Shown here: piece after piece, positions 50,768 through 60,650 of the stretch
Position numbering within the stretch: position 1 is the first letter of the stretch
How the letters are laid out: each line of letters opens with the position of its first letter
Made by a program: the position numbers and the translations under genes
Notes under the pieces: model-generated
The model's input: the letters and a program-made list of their open reading frames with translations, nothing else
Databases searched by the model: none
What the model was told of the DNA's origin: nothing
Assembly: GCF_048593165.1 (NCBI RefSeq)
Contig: NZ_CP184271.1
Length of the DNA stretch: 64,000 bases
Source: Pectobacterium sp013449375
GTDB lineage: Bacteria; Pseudomonadota; Gammaproteobacteria; Enterobacterales; Enterobacteriaceae
Direction: 5' to 3' (one strand)

Positions 50768-52286
50768 GATGTTCACTCCTCAATGCAGCTTCCATAACCT
50801 GTTCCTGGGTTAAATCACGATTGACCAAATCCGCTTTGATCCGCCCCTGGTGCATCACCAACACCCGATCGCTCAAGCCCAGCACTTCGGGCAGCTCAGA
50901 AGAGATGACAATGACGGCGATGTGCTGTTTTACCAGCGCATTAATGAGCTTGTAGATTTCGTATTTAGCACCGATGTCGATGCCGCGCGTGGGTTCATCG
51001 AGAATCAGAATGCGGGGATTCAACAGCAGGCATTTCGCCAGCACCGCTTTTTGCTGGTTGCCGCCGCTTAACCGAGCAATCGCCAACTCTGGGCTGGAGG
51101 TTTTCACTTTCAGGTTCGTGAGCGACTGCCGGATGATGTCCTGCTCACGGGCATCGTCCACTATGGAAAACGGCCCTGTGAATTGATCGAGTGCCGCTAA
51201 CGTCATATTCTGCGCGACACTCATCACAGGGACGATGCCATCCTTTTTACGATCCTCCGGCACCATCGCAATACCCTGCGCCATCGCCTGCTGGCAATTG
51301 CTGATGGTCACCTGCTCACCGTCAATAAAGATGTCGCCCTGCCAGCGGCCGTGATAGGCCCCAAACAGGCATTGCACCGTTTCCGTACGCCCTGACCCCA
51401 CCAGCCCGGCAATGCCGAGAATCTCGCCCCGATGCAGAACAAACGAAACATCATCCACTCGGCGAATATGGCGATTGACCGGATGCCAGGCAGTAAGGTG
51501 TTCTACGCGCAGCACTTCTTCACCAATGGTATGCGGTTCATTGGGATAAAGCTCCGTCAGTTCTCGCCCTACCATCATGGCAATAATCTGGTCCTCGCTC
51601 AGCTCGACCGCAGGACGCGTGCCAATAGGTTTCCCATCGCGAATCACACAAATTACATCGGAAATGGCTTTAACTTCGTTGAGCTTGTGCGAGATATAGA
51701 TACAGGCAATACCGTGATCGCGCAGATCCTGGATGATCTCCAACAGGATTGCGGTTTCACGCTCGGTCAATGACGCCGTGGGCTCATCCAGCACCAACAA
51801 ACGCACCTGCTTGTTCAGCGCCTTGGCAATTTCCACCAGTTGTTGCTGGCCTAATCCAAGCTCACCCATTTTGGTATTCGGATCGACGGCCAGTTTGACC
51901 TGCTCCAGCATGCGCTGGCAGCGGAGGTACATATTGTCGTAATCCATCACGCCAAAACGCGTCCATTCGTTGCCCAAAAAGAGGTTCTCCAATACCGTCA
52001 TCTCTTTCACCAGCGCCAGTTCCTGATGAATAATCGCAATCCCTTTTTGCTCCGTATCGCGAATGTGGTTGGCGCGCAGTTCGTCACCGGAAAAAACTAT
52101 CTGCCCGTCATAGCTGCCATGCGGATAGATGGCACACAGCACCTTCATCAAGGTAGATTTCCCCGAGCCATTCTCGCCGCACAGCGACAAGACCTGACCC
52201 GCCGCCAGCGTCAGGCTGACGTTATCGACGGCTTTCACCGCGCCAAACGCCTTGGTGATGTTTTTCATTTCCAACAGATGTGGCAT
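50745..52286 (-). CDS. xylG: D-xylose ABC transporter ATP-binding protein XylG
   Basis: 513 residues with two ABC domains. First Walker A GENGSGKST near 38-46, signature-like LGLGQQQLVEIAKAL, Walker B LLVLDEPTASLT; second domain degenerate Walker A GLVGSGRTE and signature LSGGNQQKAVLAKCL with ILILDEPTRGID, as usual for sugar ABC ATPases. ATG 52286 with GGAGG. It is 120 bp downstream of xylF across a GTGG/CCAC hairpin. Confidence 0.96.
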   Translation of the reverse strand: MPHLLEMKNITKAFGAVKAVDNVSLTLAAGQVLSLCGENGSGKSTLMKVLCAIYPHGSYDGQIVFSGDELRANHIRDTEQKGIAIIHQELALVKEMTVLENLFLGNEWTRFGVMDYDNMYLRCQRMLEQVKLAVDPNTKMGELGLGQQQLVEIAKALNKQVRLLVLDEPTASLTERETAILLEIIQDLRDHGIACIYISHKLNEVKAISDVICVIRDGKPIGTRPAVELSEDQIIAMMVGRELTELYPNEPHTIGEEVLRVEHLTAWHPVNRHIRRVDDVSFVLHRGEILGIAGLVGSGRTETVQCLFGAYHGRWQGDIFIDGEQVTISNCQQAMAQGIAMVPEDRKKDGIVPVMSVAQNMTLAALDQFTGPFSIVDDAREQDIIRQSLTNLKVKTSSPELAIARLSGGNQQKAVLAKCLLLNPRILILDEPTRGIDIGAKYEIYKLINALVKQHIAVIVISSELPEVLGLSDRVLVMHQGRIKADLVNRDLTQEQVMEAALRSEHRAENIAV

Positions 52287-52406
52287 CACGGCCTCCGTGA
52301 TTCAGGTATCTCAGACCTCGTCTGCGACAGTGGCGAGCCACAACCTCGTGTCGTGACTCGATGAACGTCTTTCCTGCATCCTGAAATCTAGTGGCTGCGG
52401 CGTGCG

Positions 52407-53405
52407 TTAATACACATCCGCTTTTTTGTGGAAGCCATCGGCGATGACGGTGGAATCGATATTGGATTTATCGACGGGAATCGGCGTCAGTAGGAAGGAA
52501 GGAATGTCTTTCAATCCATTGTTTAATTTAGCGTTAGATTCCGGCGTTTTACCTGAACCTAACGCCACGGCGATATCTGCGGCATCTTTCGCCAGCTTGC
52601 TGATCGGTTTATAGACCGTCATGGTTTGCGTCCCGGCCACAATACGCTTGATTGCGGCTAGATCGGCATCCTGACCGGAAATGGCGACCTTCCCAGCCAG
52701 TCCCTGTGCGGCAAGTGCCTGAATCGCCCCGCCCGCCGTGGCATCGTTCGATGCGACGACAGCATCGATCTTATTGCTGTTCGCCGTTAGCGCATTTTCC
52801 ATAATTTTCAGCGCATTCTCTGGTAGCCAGGCATCAACCCACTGATCGCCGACCACTTTTATTTTCCCGCTTTCGATCAACGGCGTAAGCACTTTCATTT
52901 GCCCCTGACGAAACAGCTTTGCGTTATTATCAACAGGTGAGCCGCCCATTAAGAAATAGTTTCCGCTAGGCACCTTATCGACGAGATATTTCGCCTGTAG
53001 CTCACCAACCTTTTCATTATCAAATGAAATATAAAAATCCACATCCGCATTATTAATCATGCGGTCATAAGCAAGCACTTTTATTCCTTCACGTTTTGCT
53101 TCCGCAATAACATTGCCAAGCACTTGACCGTTATAAGGAATAATAACCAAGACATCGACACCGCGATTGATCATGTTTTCTATTTGAGACATTTGCGTCG
53201 CTTCATTGCCGTTTGCTGATTGAACAAACACATCAGCGCCCTGCTTTTTAGCTTGCTCAACAAAAAGATCGCGATCTTTCTGCCAACGTTCGAGACGCAA
53301 GTCATCAATCGCCATACCTATTTTAACGTCCTTCGCGAATCCGGGCTGACAAGCAAGAATGAATACGGCACAAGCTGAGAGTAAAAAATGGTTAACTTTC
53401 ATCAT
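52407..53405 (-). CDS. xylF: D-xylose-binding periplasmic protein XylF
   Basis: 332 residues, signal peptide 1-24 (MMKVNHFLLSACAVFILACQ..., cleaved after GFA). KIGMAIDDLRLERWQKDRD, GVDVLVIIPYNGQVL, KVLAYDRMINNADVDFYISFDN, and VVASNDATAGGAIQALAAQGLAGKVAISGQDADLAAIKRIVAGTQTMTVYKP match XylF. Two ATGs (53405, 53402). The stem-loop in the xylF-xylG gap may raise XylF levels over the membrane proteins. Divergent from xylA. Confidence 0.96.
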   Translation of the reverse strand: MMKVNHFLLSACAVFILACQPGFAKDVKIGMAIDDLRLERWQKDRDLFVEQAKKQGADVFVQSANGNEATQMSQIENMINRGVDVLVIIPYNGQVLGNVIAEAKREGIKVLAYDRMINNADVDFYISFDNEKVGELQAKYLVDKVPSGNYFLMGGSPVDNNAKLFRQGQMKVLTPLIESGKIKVVGDQWVDAWLPENALKIMENALTANSNKIDAVVASNDATAGGAIQALAAQGLAGKVAISGQDADLAAIKRIVAGTQTMTVYKPISKLAKDAADIAVALGSGKTPESNAKLNNGLKDIPSFLLTPIPVDKSNIDSTVIADGFHKKADVY

Positions 53406-53760
53406 AGCGTACCTTTTTTATTTAAGATGCAGGGCCTAAGACTCCAATAGAAATAGCCAGATGAGTATTGTCGCTAAGTATCCCTTCATCAATTACAGAT
53501 TTTTATCCTCCAATTATGTTTTTTGGTTTAATTTCCATTTTTTGATACGGGTCATATTTTATTGTCGAGTCACATTTCCACGTTGTTACATCTTGCGAGA
53601 CGTATTCAGAGTAAATACCGTTATTTTTTGCGACGCAGCGCACATTTAATAATTCTCTGAATTTCAGTGTGAAATAACGTAATTGAGGAAACCTTCATCC
53701 ACTCCGAAAATTAATCTCATTCCCGTCTCTTCCGTCTGGGTGGTTTCTAAGGAGTTAACG
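53406..53760. promoter_or_regulatory. divergent xylF/xylA control region
   Basis: 355 bp, AT-rich with repeated T-tracts (TTTTATCC, TTTTTTGG, CCATTTTTTG). By analogy with E. coli it should hold XylR and CRP sites for both operons. I see only weak CRP-like halves (GAGTCACA near 53565 and AGTGTGAAATAACGTAA near 53669), so no site is firmly placed. Confidence 0.5.
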
Positions 53761-55080
53761 ATGCAAGCCTATTTTGAACAGATCGAAAAAGTCCGTTATG
53801 AAGGCAGCCAAAGCGACAATCCCTTCGCCTTCCGTTACTACAATCCCGACCAGGAAATTCTCGGCAAACGTATGGCGGACCATTTGCGCTTTGCCGTCGC
53901 GTATTGGCATACATTCTGCTGGAATGGCGCGGATATGTTCGGCGTCGGCGCCTTTGCCCGACCGTGGCAGCAGTCAGGCGACGCGCTGAAGCTGGCGAAG
54001 CGCAAAGCGGATATCGCCTTCGAATTTTTTCAAAAGCTGAGCGTGCCTTACTACTGCTTTCATGACGTCGATGTCGCACCGGAAGGGAGCTCACTGAAAG
54101 AGTACCTGCACAACTTTGCGGTTATCACCGATGTGCTGGCGGAAAAGCAGCAGGATAGCGGAGTGAAGCTGCTGTGGGGCACCGCCAACTGCTTTACCCA
54201 TCCCCGCTATGGCGCAGGTGCGGCCACCAACCCTAACCCGGATGTCTTTGCCTGGGCGGCCACACAGGTGTTCACGGCCATGAACGCGACCAAAAAGCTG
54301 GGTGGCGAAAACTATGTGCTGTGGGGCGGGCGCGAAGGCTATGAAACCCTGCTCAATACCGACCTGCGTCAGGAGCGTGAGCAGATTGGCCGCTTCATGC
54401 AGATGGTCGTCGAACATAAACACAAAATCGGCTTTCAGGGCACGCTGCTCATCGAGCCGAAACCGCAGGAACCAACCAAGCACCAGTACGACTACGATGT
54501 CGCCACCGTCTATGGCTTCCTGAAACAGTTTGGGTTGGAAAAAGAGATTAAAGTCAACGTAGAAGCCAACCACGCGACGCTGGCAGGCCATTCATTCCAC
54601 CATGAGATCGCCACTGCTGTCGCGCTGGGCGTATTCGGATCGGTCGATGCAAACCGCGGCGATCCGCAGCTCGGCTGGGACACCGATCAGTTCCCTAACA
54701 GCGTGGAAGAGAACGCGCTGATCATGTATGAAATTCTCAAGGCGGGTGGCTTCACGACGGGTGGGCTAAACTTTGACGCCAAAGTTCGTCGCCAAAGCAC
54801 CGATCGCTATGACCTTTTCCACGCGCACATCGGCGCGATGGATACCATGGCGCTGGCGCTCAAGGCCGCTGCCAGAATGATTGAAGATGATAAACTCAAT
54901 CAGCTGGTTGCTAAACGCTACGCAGGCTGGAACGGAGAGCTGGGTCAGCAAATCCTGCAAGGCAAGGCCTCGTTGGAATCCCTTGCCCATTATGCAGAAA
55001 GCCATCAGTTGGCACCACAGCACCAGAGTGGCCAGCAAGAATTGCTGGAAAATCTGGTTAACCGCCACCTCTTTGGCTAA
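53761..55080 (+). CDS. xylA: xylose isomerase
   Basis: 439 residues (E. coli 440). PFAFRYYNPDQEILGKRMADHLRFAVAYWHTFCWNGADMFG, YYCFHDVDVAPEG (active-site His/Asp), YVLWGGREGYETLLNTD, LLIEPKPQEPTKHQYDYD, KVNVEANHATLAGHSFHHE and GSVDANRGDPQLGWDTDQFP are class II XylA signatures, with the two metal sites. ATG 53761 after AAGGAG. Converts D-xylose to D-xylulose; xylB follows after 72 bp. Confidence 0.97.
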   Translation: MQAYFEQIEKVRYEGSQSDNPFAFRYYNPDQEILGKRMADHLRFAVAYWHTFCWNGADMFGVGAFARPWQQSGDALKLAKRKADIAFEFFQKLSVPYYCFHDVDVAPEGSSLKEYLHNFAVITDVLAEKQQDSGVKLLWGTANCFTHPRYGAGAATNPNPDVFAWAATQVFTAMNATKKLGGENYVLWGGREGYETLLNTDLRQEREQIGRFMQMVVEHKHKIGFQGTLLIEPKPQEPTKHQYDYDVATVYGFLKQFGLEKEIKVNVEANHATLAGHSFHHEIATAVALGVFGSVDANRGDPQLGWDTDQFPNSVEENALIMYEILKAGGFTTGGLNFDAKVRRQSTDRYDLFHAHIGAMDTMALALKAAARMIEDDKLNQLVAKRYAGWNGELGQQILQGKASLESLAHYAESHQLAPQHQSGQQELLENLVNRHLFG

Positions 55081-55152
55081 AACGGGACGCTCACTACATC
55101 ACACCTACTGCGACAGACTCAACCCTGTCGCAGAGGCTTATCAGGAGCCACT

Positions 55153-56610
55153 ATGTATATCGGTATTGATCTGGGTACGTCCGGTGTGAAAGCCATCCTG
55201 CTAGATGAAGCAGGCAAGGTGATTGCCAGCCATAGCGCCGCATTGAACATTTCCCGCCCGCATCCGCTCTGGTCGGAGCAAGCACCTGAAGACTGGTGGC
55301 AAGCAACCGATCGGGCGCTACAGGCGTTGGCGGCAACGCATAACCTTCGCGCCGTGAAAGCGCTGGGGCTGACTGGACAAATGCACGGGGCGACCTTGCT
55401 GGATACCCGCCAGAACGTGCTACGCCCCGCGATCCTCTGGAATGACGGACGCAGCGCGGCCCAATGCCGCACGCTGGAGCAACAGGTGCCCACGTCGCGC
55501 CAGATTACCGGTAACCTGATGATGCCGGGTTTTACCGCGCCCAAACTGAAATGGGTACAGGAAAACGAAAGCGATATCTTTCGCCAAATCGACAAAGTCC
55601 TGCTGCCAAAAGACTATCTGCGCTGGCGTCTGACGGGAGAGTTCGCCAGCGATATGTCCGATGCAGCCGGAACACTCTGGCTGGATGTCGCAAAACGAGA
55701 CTGGAGCGACACGCTGCTGGAAGCCTGCGCGCTGAGCCGCGAACATATGCCCGCGCTGTATGAAGGCAATCAGATTACCGGTTATCTGCGGCCTGATATC
55801 GCCAGCCGCTGGGGCATGGAACCCATCCCCGTTATTGCTGGCGGTGGGGACAATGCGGCGGGAGCCATTGGCGTCGGGCTATATCAAGCCGGACAGGCAA
55901 TGCTGTCTCTCGGCACATCCGGCGTTTACTTTGCCGTCAGCGACGGCTTTCTCAGCAACCCGCAGCATGCCGTCCACAGCTTCTGCCACGCGCTGCCGAA
56001 TACCTGGCACCTGATGTCCGTGATGCTAAGCGCGGCATCCTGCCTGGACTGGGTCGCCCGCCTGACGCACGCAGAGAGCGTACCCGCGCTGTTGCAGGAA
56101 ATCGCCTCGACGCCCGTCGATGACACAATAACGCCGGTGTGGTTCTTACCTTATCTCTCCGGCGAACGTACGCCACACAATAATCCTGATGCCAAAGGCG
56201 CCTTCTGGGGGCTCACCCATCAACACGGTCGCCCAGAACTGGCAAAAGCGGTACTGGAAGGCGTGGGGTTTGCGCTTGCCGATGGAATGGACGCACTGCA
56301 TATGACCGGGCTAAAACCCGATAGCATCACGCTGATTGGCGGTGGCGCACGCAGCGCCCACTGGCGACAAATGCTGGCGGATATCAGCGGTCAAACGCTG
56401 GAGTACCGCACAGGAGGCGATGTTGGCCCCGCGCTGGGTGCGGCACGTCTGGCACAAATCGCCATGCATCCACATACGCCACTGGCAGACCTTCTGCCGC
56501 CGCTGCCGCTGGAACAGATTCATCAACCGGATCTCCAGCGTCACGCCGACTATGCCGAGCAGAGGCGTACATTCCAAGCTCTCTATCAGCAGCTTAAGCC
56601 GTTGATGTAA
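55153..56610 (+). CDS. xylB: xylulokinase
   Basis: 485 residues, FGGY carbohydrate kinase. GIDLGTSGVKAILLDEAGKV (phosphate 1), LTGQMHGATLLD, LPKDYLRWRLTGE, GGGDNAAGAIGVG, LSLGTSGVYFA, and PYLSGERTPHNNPDAKGAFWGLTHQH; GGGARSAHWRQMLADI is the second signature. AGGAG precedes the ATG. Phosphorylates D-xylulose to enter the pentose-phosphate pathway. Confidence 0.96.
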   Translation: MYIGIDLGTSGVKAILLDEAGKVIASHSAALNISRPHPLWSEQAPEDWWQATDRALQALAATHNLRAVKALGLTGQMHGATLLDTRQNVLRPAILWNDGRSAAQCRTLEQQVPTSRQITGNLMMPGFTAPKLKWVQENESDIFRQIDKVLLPKDYLRWRLTGEFASDMSDAAGTLWLDVAKRDWSDTLLEACALSREHMPALYEGNQITGYLRPDIASRWGMEPIPVIAGGGDNAAGAIGVGLYQAGQAMLSLGTSGVYFAVSDGFLSNPQHAVHSFCHALPNTWHLMSVMLSAASCLDWVARLTHAESVPALLQEIASTPVDDTITPVWFLPYLSGERTPHNNPDAKGAFWGLTHQHGRPELAKAVLEGVGFALADGMDALHMTGLKPDSITLIGGGARSAHWRQMLADISGQTLEYRTGGDVGPALGAARLAQIAMHPHTPLADLLPPLPLEQIHQPDLQRHADYAEQRRTFQALYQQLKPLM

Positions 56611-56640
56611 CACAATTCGTTCGGCGAGGCTGACAAACGG

Positions 56641-57633
56641 TCAGCTCACCCAGCGCCGCACATCGATTTTCTGTAGCGCCATCGAGAGCAGCAGGCTGGC
56701 TCCTAGCGCGATGGCGAAAACATACAAGATGTCGAAAATTGGGTGGGATGGCAGCACCACGTCATGCGTACGCAGATAGTGAATGATCAACGCGTGGAGG
56801 CCGTAAATCGCCAGCGAATGGCGCGAAATGATGGCAAATCCCGGTAAAATCCGCTGGCTACAGTAGTGCTTAAACACCACCATAAGACTGGCCGCCGCCA
56901 GAAACACCAGCGGGCCACAGTAGATGTAAAATGTCTGGGTAAATGTATCGTTCAGTAATGTGTGGTGCTTAGTCCCCATCGCGACTAGCGCGACACACGC
57001 GATAAAGAACGGGATAGCGGCTAGCGCGATTTTCTTTGGCACTTCCAACATCCCCAATGCACGCCCCAGCGCGGCATACAACACGTAGTAAAACGTATCG
57101 CCGTAAATATAGAGATTCACGGGCAGTAATTTAAACCCTGCAAATTCCACCCGCCCCGTATTGGGGTTGGCGACCACAGCCAGCAGGATAATCAAGACGG
57201 CTAAATATTTTCCCGATACCGGCTTGATGGTAATAAGTGGGGAAAGCAGATAAATCACGATAATGGCGTAGAAAAACCATAAGTGATAAAAGACCGGTTT
57301 TTGCAGCGCATGGTGCAATGAATTCAGGCCATTAATCGGCGTGAGCGTCGCAATATAGATCAACGCAACCGCACTATAAAAAAGCAGGCATAAACCGATA
57401 CGCAGGAAATGTTTTTTCCCCGCGCTGCGCTCACCAAAGAATAAGTAACCCGAGATCATGAAAAACAGCGGAACACAGACGCGCGAAGCGGAGTTCAGAA
57501 TATTCGCCACATCCCAGTGCCCATCGCCCGGCGTGCCGCCCGCAGTAATATAGTAGGTAGTGCTATGAATCAGAACGACCATCATGCAGGCCAGCGCCCG
57601 CAGGTTATCAATCCAGCCGATCTTATCCGTCAT
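56641..57633 (-). CDS. wecH: O-acetyltransferase WecH-like
   Basis: 330-residue acyltransferase-3 membrane protein with ten or so segments. KIGWIDNLRALACMMVVLIHSTTYYIT, the catalytic-region arginine and His included, NSASRVCVPLFFMISGYLFFGERSA, HLWFFYAIIVIYLLSPLI, LPVNLYIYGDTFYYVLYAALGRALGM and ISRHSLAIYGLHALIIH correspond closely to E. coli WecH (YiaH), which acetylates enterobacterial common antigen. ATG 57633 after AGAGG. Converges on xylB; in E. coli yiaH also lies near the xyl genes. Confidence 0.92.
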   Translation of the reverse strand: MTDKIGWIDNLRALACMMVVLIHSTTYYITAGGTPGDGHWDVANILNSASRVCVPLFFMISGYLFFGERSAGKKHFLRIGLCLLFYSAVALIYIATLTPINGLNSLHHALQKPVFYHLWFFYAIIVIYLLSPLITIKPVSGKYLAVLIILLAVVANPNTGRVEFAGFKLLPVNLYIYGDTFYYVLYAALGRALGMLEVPKKIALAAIPFFIACVALVAMGTKHHTLLNDTFTQTFYIYCGPLVFLAAASLMVVFKHYCSQRILPGFAIISRHSLAIYGLHALIIHYLRTHDVVLPSHPIFDILYVFAIALGASLLLSMALQKIDVRRWVS

Positions 57634-57836
57634 GCACAACCTCTTGAAAGCAAAGCGCTATTCAAAACAGCGTAGCCGTTGTTACGCGCTGGCACAATCA
57701 ACGATCAACAACCCACAATCAAAAGTCTGTACTCAACAATTGGGAAAATCTAAGTGATAAAGACAGATTAATACGGGAAAACATTGGATTACGCCATGCG
57801 TACTCGCCAGAAAAGGCAGAGCATGGCGTGAGTGAA

Positions 57837-59372
57837 TCAGAACAGTCCCATCGGCTTATCAGAGTAACTCACCAACAGGCACTTGGTTTGCTGGTAATGT
57901 TCCAGCATCATTTTATGGTTTTCACGCCCAATGCCGGACTGCTTGTAACCGCCGAACGCCGCATGTGCCGGATAGGCATGGTAACAGTTAGTCCAGACGC
58001 GCCCAGCCTGAATACCGCGCCCCATCCGGTAGGCAATATTACCGTTACGGCTCCACACGCCAGCCCCCAGCCCGTATTCCGTATCGTTGGCGATCTCCAG
58101 TGCGTCATCCATGGTTTTGAAGGTTGTGACCGCCAGCACCGGCCCGAAAATTTCTTCCTGAAAGACGCGCATACTGTTTTTACCGAACAATATCGTCGGC
58201 TCCAGATAGTAGCCTTCTGCCAGTCCGCCCGGCATCACCTTACGCTGGCCACCCGTGAGTACCCGTGCTCCCTCTTTCTTACCGATATCAATATAGTTAA
58301 GGATGGTATCAAGCTGGCCGGCGGACACCTGTGCGCCCATCATGGTTTTGCTGTCCAGCGGGTTGCCGATGCGGATAGCCTCAACGCGCTTGATTGCCCG
58401 TTCCATAAAGCGATCGTAGATAGATTCCTGTACCAGCGCACGACTCGGACAGGTGCAGACCTCTCCTTGATTGAAAGCAAACAGCGTGAAGCCTTCGAGC
58501 ACTTTGTCAAAGAAGCTGTCTTCTTTATCCATCACATCGGCAAAGAAAATGTTCGGCGATTTGCCGCCCAGTTCCAGCGTGACTGGCGTCACGTTCTGCG
58601 CCGCATAACTCATGATCTGCTGACCCACCTCGGTCGAGCCGGTGAAGGCGACTTTCGCAACGCGTTTCGACGTCGCCAAGTATTCGCCAATTTCGCTTCC
58701 CGACCCATTGACGACATTAATGACCCCCGCAGGCAGCAGATCCTGAATCAACTCCATCAAAATCAGCACCGACATCGGCGTCAGTTTGGCGGGTTTCAAC
58801 ACAATACAGTTACCGGCGGCCAGCGCTGGCGCCATTTTCCAACAGGCCATCAGCAGCGGGAAATTCCAGGGAATGATTTGTCCGACAACGCCGAGAGGTT
58901 CATGAAAATGGTAGGCCACGGTATCGCCGTCAATTTCACTGATCGCCCCTTCCTGCGCACGGATACAGGCCGCGAAATAGCGAAAATGGTCAATCGCCAG
59001 CGGCACGTCCGCCCCGCTGGTTTCGCGTATCGGTTTACCGTTATCCCAGGTTTCCACCTGCGCGAGCAGCTCAAGATTTTGTTCCATTCGGTCGGCAATG
59101 CGGTTAAGCACCAGCGCCCGCTCCTGCACCGACAGGCCACCCCATTCCGCTTTTGCCTTGTGAGCGGCATCCAGCGCGTGGTCAATATCTCGCGCTGATG
59201 AGCTGGCCACTTCACACATCGGCTGGCCCGTTACTGGCGTCAAATTAACAAAATACTGACCCGCATCAGGGGGAACCCAGGCTCCGCCGATAAAATTGTC
59301 ATAGCGTTTTTTCAGGTTGAGAGAACCGACTTCGTCAGATGCGCGTCGGCCTTCAAAATTATCATGCGCCAT
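57837..59372 (-). CDS. aldB: aldehyde dehydrogenase, AldB/ExaC type
   Basis: 511 residues, length of AldB. YDNFIGGAWVPP, IIPWNFPLLMACWKMAPALAAGN, VNGSGSEIGEYLA, catalytic Glu in TLELGGKSPNIFF, catalytic Cys in FAFNQGEVCTCPSRALVQ, EEIFGPVLAVTTF and a terminal AFGGYKQSGIGRENHKMMLEHYQQTKCLLVSYSDKPMGLF, diagnostic of the acetaldehyde-active ExaC/AldB group. ATG 59372 follows AAGGAGA. Divergent from fdhD. NAD(P)-dependent oxidation of acetaldehyde and similar aldehydes. Confidence 0.92.
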   Translation of the reverse strand: MAHDNFEGRRASDEVGSLNLKKRYDNFIGGAWVPPDAGQYFVNLTPVTGQPMCEVASSSARDIDHALDAAHKAKAEWGGLSVQERALVLNRIADRMEQNLELLAQVETWDNGKPIRETSGADVPLAIDHFRYFAACIRAQEGAISEIDGDTVAYHFHEPLGVVGQIIPWNFPLLMACWKMAPALAAGNCIVLKPAKLTPMSVLILMELIQDLLPAGVINVVNGSGSEIGEYLATSKRVAKVAFTGSTEVGQQIMSYAAQNVTPVTLELGGKSPNIFFADVMDKEDSFFDKVLEGFTLFAFNQGEVCTCPSRALVQESIYDRFMERAIKRVEAIRIGNPLDSKTMMGAQVSAGQLDTILNYIDIGKKEGARVLTGGQRKVMPGGLAEGYYLEPTILFGKNSMRVFQEEIFGPVLAVTTFKTMDDALEIANDTEYGLGAGVWSRNGNIAYRMGRGIQAGRVWTNCYHAYPAHAAFGGYKQSGIGRENHKMMLEHYQQTKCLLVSYSDKPMGLF

Positions 59373-59592
59373 TTCAGTCTCCTTTTCAGTTCCGAGTAAG
59401 CGGCCATGCCGCAGTGAAAAAAGAGGCAAACAGTAAGCAGTTAAATTAAGCCTATACGGGGTATGGAATTAGCGACAGGATTCGGCCAGAGAAGAAGGCA
59501 ACTCTTCGAGTTGACGCACAGTTTCTTGCGAGAAAAAGTCGCATCCCTTCAGGTGCGGTGAAATAATACTTTTAATTTCCAGGGTTACTAAC

Positions 59593-60426
59593 ATGCAGGT
59601 ATTTCAGGTGGAAGGGGTTCATTTACGCGCAGATGCCGCCCTTGAAGGCGCAACGCAACATTCGGTCTATCATCCTGACTCGCTGCACCAGCCGCAACCT
59701 GACTGGCTGGCGGAAGAAGTGCCCGTGGCGCTGGTCTACAACGGCATCTCGCATGTCGTCATGATGGCATCGCCGAAAGAACTGGAACTGTTCGCCCTCG
59801 GGTTTTCCTTATCTGAAGGCATTATTCAATCACCGGCGGATATCTACGGGATGGATGTACTGCCCGCCTGTAACGGTATCGAAGTACAAATTGAGCTTTC
59901 CAGCCGACGTTTTGCTGGGCTAAAAGAACGACGCCGGGCGATGGATGGCCGCACAGGCTGTGGCGTATGTGGCGTAGAACAGCTCGCGGAGATCGGCAAG
60001 CCGGTGACGCCCCTGCCCTTCACGCAGACCTTTTCCCTCAGCAAACTTGAAAACGCGCTGGTGCGGCTGCGCGATGTGCAGAAGATCGGCCAGGTGACGG
60101 GTTGTACCCATGCCGCAAGTTGGGTCGCGCCAGACGGCACGCTGTCCGGAGGGAGCGAAGACGTCGGTCGCCATGTCGCGCTGGATAAACTGCTGGGTGC
60201 TCGAGCAAAACAAGGGTGGCAGCAAGGTGCCGCGCTGGTCTCCAGCCGCGCCAGTTATGAAATGGTCCAGAAGTCCGCCATGTGCGGCGTGGAAATTCTG
60301 TTTGCTGTCTCGGCGGCAACGTCACTGGCGGTTGAGGTCGCCCAACGCTGCAACCTGACGCTGGTCGGTTTTTGTCGACCAGGACACGCAACGATCTACA
60401 CACATCCGCAGCGCCTGAGCGAGTAA
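59593..60426 (+). CDS. fdhD: formate dehydrogenase sulfurtransferase FdhD
   Basis: 277 residues. Active CGxCG motif in RTGCGVCGVEQLAE near residues 120-133, CTHAASWVAPDG, SEDVGRHVALDKLLG and SRASYEMVQKSAMCGVEILFAVSAATSLAV are the FdhD signatures. It passes sulfur from IscS to the molybdenum cofactor of formate dehydrogenases. ATG after AGGGT. No fdh structural gene is in the window. Confidence 0.96.
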   Translation: MQVFQVEGVHLRADAALEGATQHSVYHPDSLHQPQPDWLAEEVPVALVYNGISHVVMMASPKELELFALGFSLSEGIIQSPADIYGMDVLPACNGIEVQIELSSRRFAGLKERRRAMDGRTGCGVCGVEQLAEIGKPVTPLPFTQTFSLSKLENALVRLRDVQKIGQVTGCTHAASWVAPDGTLSGGSEDVGRHVALDKLLGARAKQGWQQGAALVSSRASYEMVQKSAMCGVEILFAVSAATSLAVEVAQRCNLTLVGFCRPGHATIYTHPQRLSE

Positions 60427-60435
60427 GTGCTACCG

Positions 60436-60459
60436 CAGCTTGAAGTATGACGGGTATAG
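60436..60459. repeat. fragment of the ~127 bp intergenic repeat
   Basis: CAGCTTGAAGTATGACGGGT followed by ATA matches the right end of the 2012-2138 element, with three or four differences. The rest of the element is absent. It begins 10 bp after the fdhD stop. Confidence 0.7.
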
Positions 60460-60542
60460 ATTAATTTGTTTTTACATAGTGCAATAATGACATAACCGTT
60501 TGTTATCATGAGGTAAAGCAATATGACTCATGACATCAGAAC

Positions 60543-60581
60543 GAGAATAATCATTTTCAATATCATTTAATTAACTATAAT
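60543..60581 (+). promoter_or_regulatory. sodA: sodA promoter with Fur box
   Basis: GAGAATAATCATTTTCAATA then TCATT resembles the Fur consensus GATAATGATAATCATTATC, and TATAAT at 60576-60581 is a perfect -10. The stretch AATCATTTTCAATATCATTT, and on to the -10, is almost identical to the E. coli sodA promoter as I recall it. Implies iron repression of Mn-superoxide dismutase. A SoxS site further up was not identified. Confidence 0.75.
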
Positions 60582-60650
60582 GAACGTATTGCTTACGCGG
60601 TACTAACAGTACAGTGCCGTAACATTTTTTTTACCATGGAGATGCTAAAC

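Noticed and set aside
57791..57829. ACGCCATGC / GCATGGCGT inverted repeat as terminator
   Set aside because: The 21-nt loop and lack of a T-tract on either strand make termination unlikely.
57828..59198. 456-codon plus-strand open frame
   Set aside because: Fully antisense to the well-supported AldB-type dehydrogenase; its translation is His/Arg/Gln-rich with no recognisable domain.
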